Shown here: in pieces, positions 60,576-64,000 of the stretch
Layout of the letters: each line of letters begins with the position of its first letter
Position numbering within the stretch: position 1 is the first letter of the stretch
Assembly: GCA_011947345.1 (NCBI GenBank)
Contig: JAAVTG010001025.1
Location: forward strand, 1 to 64,000
DNA: 64,000 nucleotides
Direction of reading: 5' to 3'
DNA from: Phytophthora quininea
Taxonomy: Eukaryota; Oomycota; Peronosporomycetes; Peronosporales; Peronosporaceae
Position numbers and translations under genes: made by a program
Notes under the pieces: model-generated
The model's input: the letters and a program-made list of their open reading frames with translations, nothing else
What the model was told of the DNA's origin: nothing
Database searches by the model: none

Positions 60576-62633
60576 TTAGTCGGTGATAATGCGAACGCCT
60601 AAGGCCGACACTCGGTGGATCTCCTCGTTCGCTGGCTGCCGCATGAACATCATGTTGACTGGGACCTTCATCATGTGAGACAGCCACTGCACCATGGCCG
60701 GCTCGAACGTCCCCGTGACGGCGATAAAGTCGATCTTGATGGACGGATAAATGTGGTCGAACAAGTTCACGACGTCTTCAAACTCCCTCGGCACGGGGGC
60801 GTCGGGCTCACACACGTGGACCAGTCGAAGACAATACGTGTGTTCGTTGTTCATCACGTACGTTACCGCTTCGTTGATCTTGGGTAAGTTGGCCGCCTTG
60901 CAGAAGAACACGACGGGCGTATTTTTGATCGTCTCGATCGTCTTGGCTAGCGCCACACTCCCGATGAAGTTGTGGTCGTCAAACTCACGTGCCCGGCCTT
61001 GGAAGCGAAGCAGAATCTGTCGAGAAAGAAAGAGCAAACCTTTGAGAAGACTCACGCGAGCCAACATGATAAACACCACCACGAAGAACGCTGCAAAGTA
61101 GATGCCGAAATACGAGAGCGCCTTTAGATCCGAGAACGCGTTGGCGAGGATTCCCACCGCGACCGTCACTAAGCAGAACAACGTATTCATCCACGACGTC
61201 GATCTCTCTCGAGGTATTTGATCGCGATAAACTTTCAGCAGCACGCACGCAGCCACGAACGACATCAAGACAAACAGGAAGGCCAGTGCGAACACTCCGG
61301 ACAGCACGTCCACTTGTGCGTCCAAGATAAACACGAGACTAGCAGCCACGAGGAAGAACGTCAAAATGATAAAGTGGTTGGTCTTCCGGCACGAGTTCTG
61401 CCTCAACAAGAAGCTCGGTAGGACTCGGTCGATTGCTAGACGTTGGAAGAGTCCGTTGATTCCAACATACGCCGTTAGAACAGCTCCAGCCAGCACGATG
61501 AACGCATCTGCTGCTACCAGAACTTCCAACCAACGACCTCCAGCCAATCTCCCCATATATGCCAGCAACGTCGACTGGTTTGCGATGATCGTATCTACGG
61601 GCACCACTGCTAATGCCAATACGGAGTAAACTACGTTGAACGAGCTGGATAAAGCCCACATGTTCCGTAGCGTCTTGGGGAACATCCCTTCCGCTTGTTC
61701 CTCAATGTAGTTGGCGGAACATTCAAAGCCCGTGACGCTGAGCATCGCCGTGCCGTAGCCAAAGAATAAAGCATAGAAGACATTGCTGCTTTCCGCTATC
61801 CCACACACTGAGATCTCGGGCAACGAAGAGTGCATGTTGTCCATGAAGATGTGGGTATGCTGCACGGCATAAATGACGCTGAAAATCGCGAGTAAAATCA
61901 GCGTGAACATGTGGAAGCTGAAGAACAGTAAAGCCACGAAAGCACTCTCGGCGATCCCCATCACACACAGCAACGCAAAGAGCCCAAGTAGCACAATCGA
62001 GCAACTCATCACCGGCAGATCCACCAGCGATTGATTCACGTAATTCAACGCTGAGACCCCGTTCGTAATACCCGTCGCCAAATAACACAGCATCGAAAAC
62101 GCAGCGCAGACTGCCGCCACTTTCTTCGGAGCAGAGTTGAGTATGGCTGTGTAGAAGCCTCCGTTCAGCGGGACAGCACTCATCACTTCTTCTTGGATCC
62201 ACCGGAGACAGTACACCACCACCACCACGAACAACTGCGAGATTGGAGCAAGTTTACCGGCTTTAGCGATGGTTTGCCCCGTCGAGAACAAAACACTTGA
62301 CATGATATCGTTGCCGCTGATGGCCGTCGCCGTCCACTCGCCGAGTTTGTGGCTGGTCTCATGGTCGATGATTTTCTTCCGGATGGCGTTGATTTCACCA
62401 TCATGGCCTTGCACGTACTGGGTTTCACCACCAATATTCGGGTGCATCCACGTCGGCTCCTTGTACCGTTGGTCCACTACGTGGATGTTGATATGACGTT
62501 GACGTAGCTGACTCGGAGTCTCGGCCTGCACGAAATTCATTTCACTCACCCATCCGTTGGCTTCCGGCTGCATGATCGACAGCGCCGACAGCTCGCTAAG
62601 CTGAGAGGGAGCTTCCGACGTCAACCGATGCAT
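60576..62633 (-). CDS. APC-superfamily amino-acid permease with soluble tail
   Basis: Intact 685-residue protein. Cytosolic N-terminus of about 100 residues, then about 12 membrane helices with the APC-type 'ISGNDIMSSVLFSTGQ' first helix and 'FFGYGTAMLSVTGFECSANY' (TM6 region). A soluble C-terminal domain of about 150 residues (from 'FDDHNFIGSVALAKTIETIK') alternates strands and helices like a universal-stress or CCC-type regulatory domain. Moves amino acids or related solutes across the plasma or vacuolar membrane. Lies between the two hydrolase paralogues, all on the minus strand. Spacer sequences on both sides hold nothing recognisable. Confidence 0.88.
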   Translation of the reverse strand: MHRLTSEAPSQLSELSALSIMQPEANGWVSEMNFVQAETPSQLRQRHINIHVVDQRYKEPTWMHPNIGGETQYVQGHDGEINAIRKKIIDHETSHKLGEWTATAISGNDIMSSVLFSTGQTIAKAGKLAPISQLFVVVVVYCLRWIQEEVMSAVPLNGGFYTAILNSAPKKVAAVCAAFSMLCYLATGITNGVSALNYVNQSLVDLPVMSCSIVLLGLFALLCVMGIAESAFVALLFFSFHMFTLILLAIFSVIYAVQHTHIFMDNMHSSLPEISVCGIAESSNVFYALFFGYGTAMLSVTGFECSANYIEEQAEGMFPKTLRNMWALSSSFNVVYSVLALAVVPVDTIIANQSTLLAYMGRLAGGRWLEVLVAADAFIVLAGAVLTAYVGINGLFQRLAIDRVLPSFLLRQNSCRKTNHFIILTFFLVAASLVFILDAQVDVLSGVFALAFLFVLMSFVAACVLLKVYRDQIPRERSTSWMNTLFCLVTVAVGILANAFSDLKALSYFGIYFAAFFVVVFIMLARVSLLKGLLFLSRQILLRFQGRAREFDDHNFIGSVALAKTIETIKNTPVVFFCKAANLPKINEAVTYVMNNEHTYCLRLVHVCEPDAPVPREFEDVVNLFDHIYPSIKIDFIAVTGTFEPAMVQWLSHMMKVPVNMMFMRQPANEEIHRVSALGVRIITD

Positions 62634-62858
62634 CTTGGCGTCGTACTGAAGAATGGCAGAGAAAAAACTACTGTCAGTTGATGCCTGGGACGGTGCAACG
62701 ACAAATGAAAACGTATATACCGAAAGGCAAGAAAAAGCTAGTAATAACTGCCTTTGGGTGCGTTCTGAACTTTGGAGCAGGCAGCTTAGTCGACAGAGAT
62801 ACTGGAAAGATCGTGACCATAAAGGTACCAGCCTCTCGTCATTTACTTTTTCTTTTAT

Positions 62859-64000
62859 CTACAGCAAGCACTCGAACCATTTGACAGGCATTTTCTCTGT
62901 ATCTAACAAGGAATCTCCCGACAAAAACTCCAAGTCGTAGTGGTTGAGATGTGACGCGTAAAAGGCGCTCGCATAGTGTTTGCCGAACTTCTCCTTGGGG
63001 ATGCCCGCGCGACAACTATCGAATTCCACCATACCGTCGTTCTGGCCCGAATGGTGCGGGATCTGGCTCCCCATGAGCCAGAACTGCCATTGATACGACG
63101 ACACCAAGCCCGAGTATCCTTTGCTGCAAATTGCGCCGGAAATGCTGGTTCGATACACTCTCTGGGCGGCTTGATACGCAGCATTCATCGCTGTCGTACT
63201 GTAGTTGCCATTTTCGTAAGCAAGCGACTTGGTAGCCATCGTAGCTGGACATCGGCCGGTGATGTCTCCAATCTTTTCCAGTAAGAGACTGGAGTCTCCG
63301 TCACATGCGTCTTGAGTGAAATCCGAGCCCATACTTCCCCCATTGGAGACCCTAAGCTAACCCACGTCGAGGTCGTCGCGAGACTGCACAATCCGTTGGC
63401 AATGGCCCCACCAACCATCAGACCTCCCATCGAATGGGTGATGATAATCGTGTCCGCAATGACGGTATCCGTGCTGGTCTCGCTCACTTCAAGCGCTCGA
63501 TCACACACTTTCTGCTGCTGGGTCGTATCGTACCAGGAATTGTTGACTGTGTCGAGGTGTGCGTATTTCATTGTCGTACAACAGGGAGCGTGGTCCGTGA
63601 GATTTCCCAATAATATGGAAAGTCGTCTTGATCTACAGGGAGCTCAGAATCAATCCCCATTCCATGGATAAACACACAAGGACGTGGTGTAGACTGACAT
63701 GAACATTGCCCATGGGAGTCGGAATTTCCACTCGCATCAGAACCGGAATGGGAATGTGCGCGCTCATCGGAATTTGAGTCGGAACCGGAACCGGAACTAC
63801 CCCAGTGCAGTAGCGACTTGAAGCTGAATTCTGCCTTGAGTCTCCTTGTATTTTGGCTCAGTTCTTCTCCTGTGAGGATCGTCTTTCCAGTCGCCGTGAT
63901 GGAGCTGGAAAACGCCACAGTTTTGCAGTCGTTGCCACTCACTTTCGGTTGGAGAATATCGACCTGGTTTGGAAGATAAGCCACGGCGATATCCATGTCG
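62859..64000 (-). CDS. Secreted alpha/beta-hydrolase, paralogue 2 (5' end off window)
   Basis: Paralogue of the 58804 gene with the same 'CVFIHGMGID', 'THSMGGLMVGGA' and 'QNDGMVEF' blocks and the same 'KWFECLL' ending. It carries an extra Ser/Gly/Asp-rich low-complexity loop (about 63727-63800, 'GSGSDSNSDERAHSHSGSD') that the first copy lacks. Two G runs (near 63339 and 63609) need one base each. The start lies beyond 64000. Confidence 0.8.

Noticed and set aside
1806..63000. Programmed ribosomal frameshifting or mass pseudogenisation
   Set aside because: The breaks are at different runs with no shared slippery site or downstream structure, and hit housekeeping enzymes as often as other genes. 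Consensus run-length error explains them more simply.

Overview
The window looks like chromosomal DNA of an oomycete, most likely Phytophthora or a close relative. Genes are compact and mostly GC-rich at third positions. Introns are few and short (57-79 bp) with CTAAC/CTAAAT-like branch sites. Several genes carry a match to the oomycete initiator consensus 15-70 nt before the ATG, and several products are typical oomycete families. No rRNA, tRNA, CRISPR or RxLR effector was recognised.

Layout. 0-20 kb holds four relatives of a basic S/T-P-V-K repeat family (868, 2562, 10070, 18016). Three of them are nearly identical, and two of those form an inverted pair. Between them lie a POT peptide transporter, two tandem TauD-type dioxygenases, an S9 acylaminoacyl peptidase and two tandem acyltransferase-3 proteins. 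19.5-20.9 kb is non-coding and carries an array of small stem-loops that share the loop core AATGAG but have different, self-complementary stems. This is the most unusual signal in the window. 20.9-38.3 kb is a dense housekeeping block: a KEN/D-box protein, bacterial-type isoleucyl-tRNA synthetase, a VIPAS39-like PH protein, adenylosuccinate synthetase with an organellar presequence, tubulin cofactor A, a protein kinase and an FKBP15-like protein. A 3.4 kb DNA transposon with perfect 9-bp target duplications sits inside the short divergent promoter between the synthetase and the PH gene. 38.3-46.2 kb is AT-rich and gene-poor. It holds a decayed MULE with TIRs and a 9-bp target duplication, inserted into a fifth, 5'-truncated copy of the SPVK family, plus patchwork gene fragments. 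46.2-64 kb is gene-dense again: an ankyrin protein, an ING-type PHD protein, three tandem multi-pass membrane paralogues, a kelch membrane protein, an LRR-like protein, and an APC permease flanked by two secreted alpha/beta-hydrolase paralogues.

A technical point decides how to read the whole region. At least 25 genes or gene segments change reading frame, and almost every break disappears if one base is added to a short homopolymer (CCCC, GGGG, AAAA, TTTTT). With those bases restored, coding lengths become multiples of three and paralogues align end to end. I therefore treat most broken genes as intact genes with consensus homopolymer contractions, not pseudogenes. The clear exceptions are the MULE transposase, which has three in-frame stops, and the truncated SPVK fragment.
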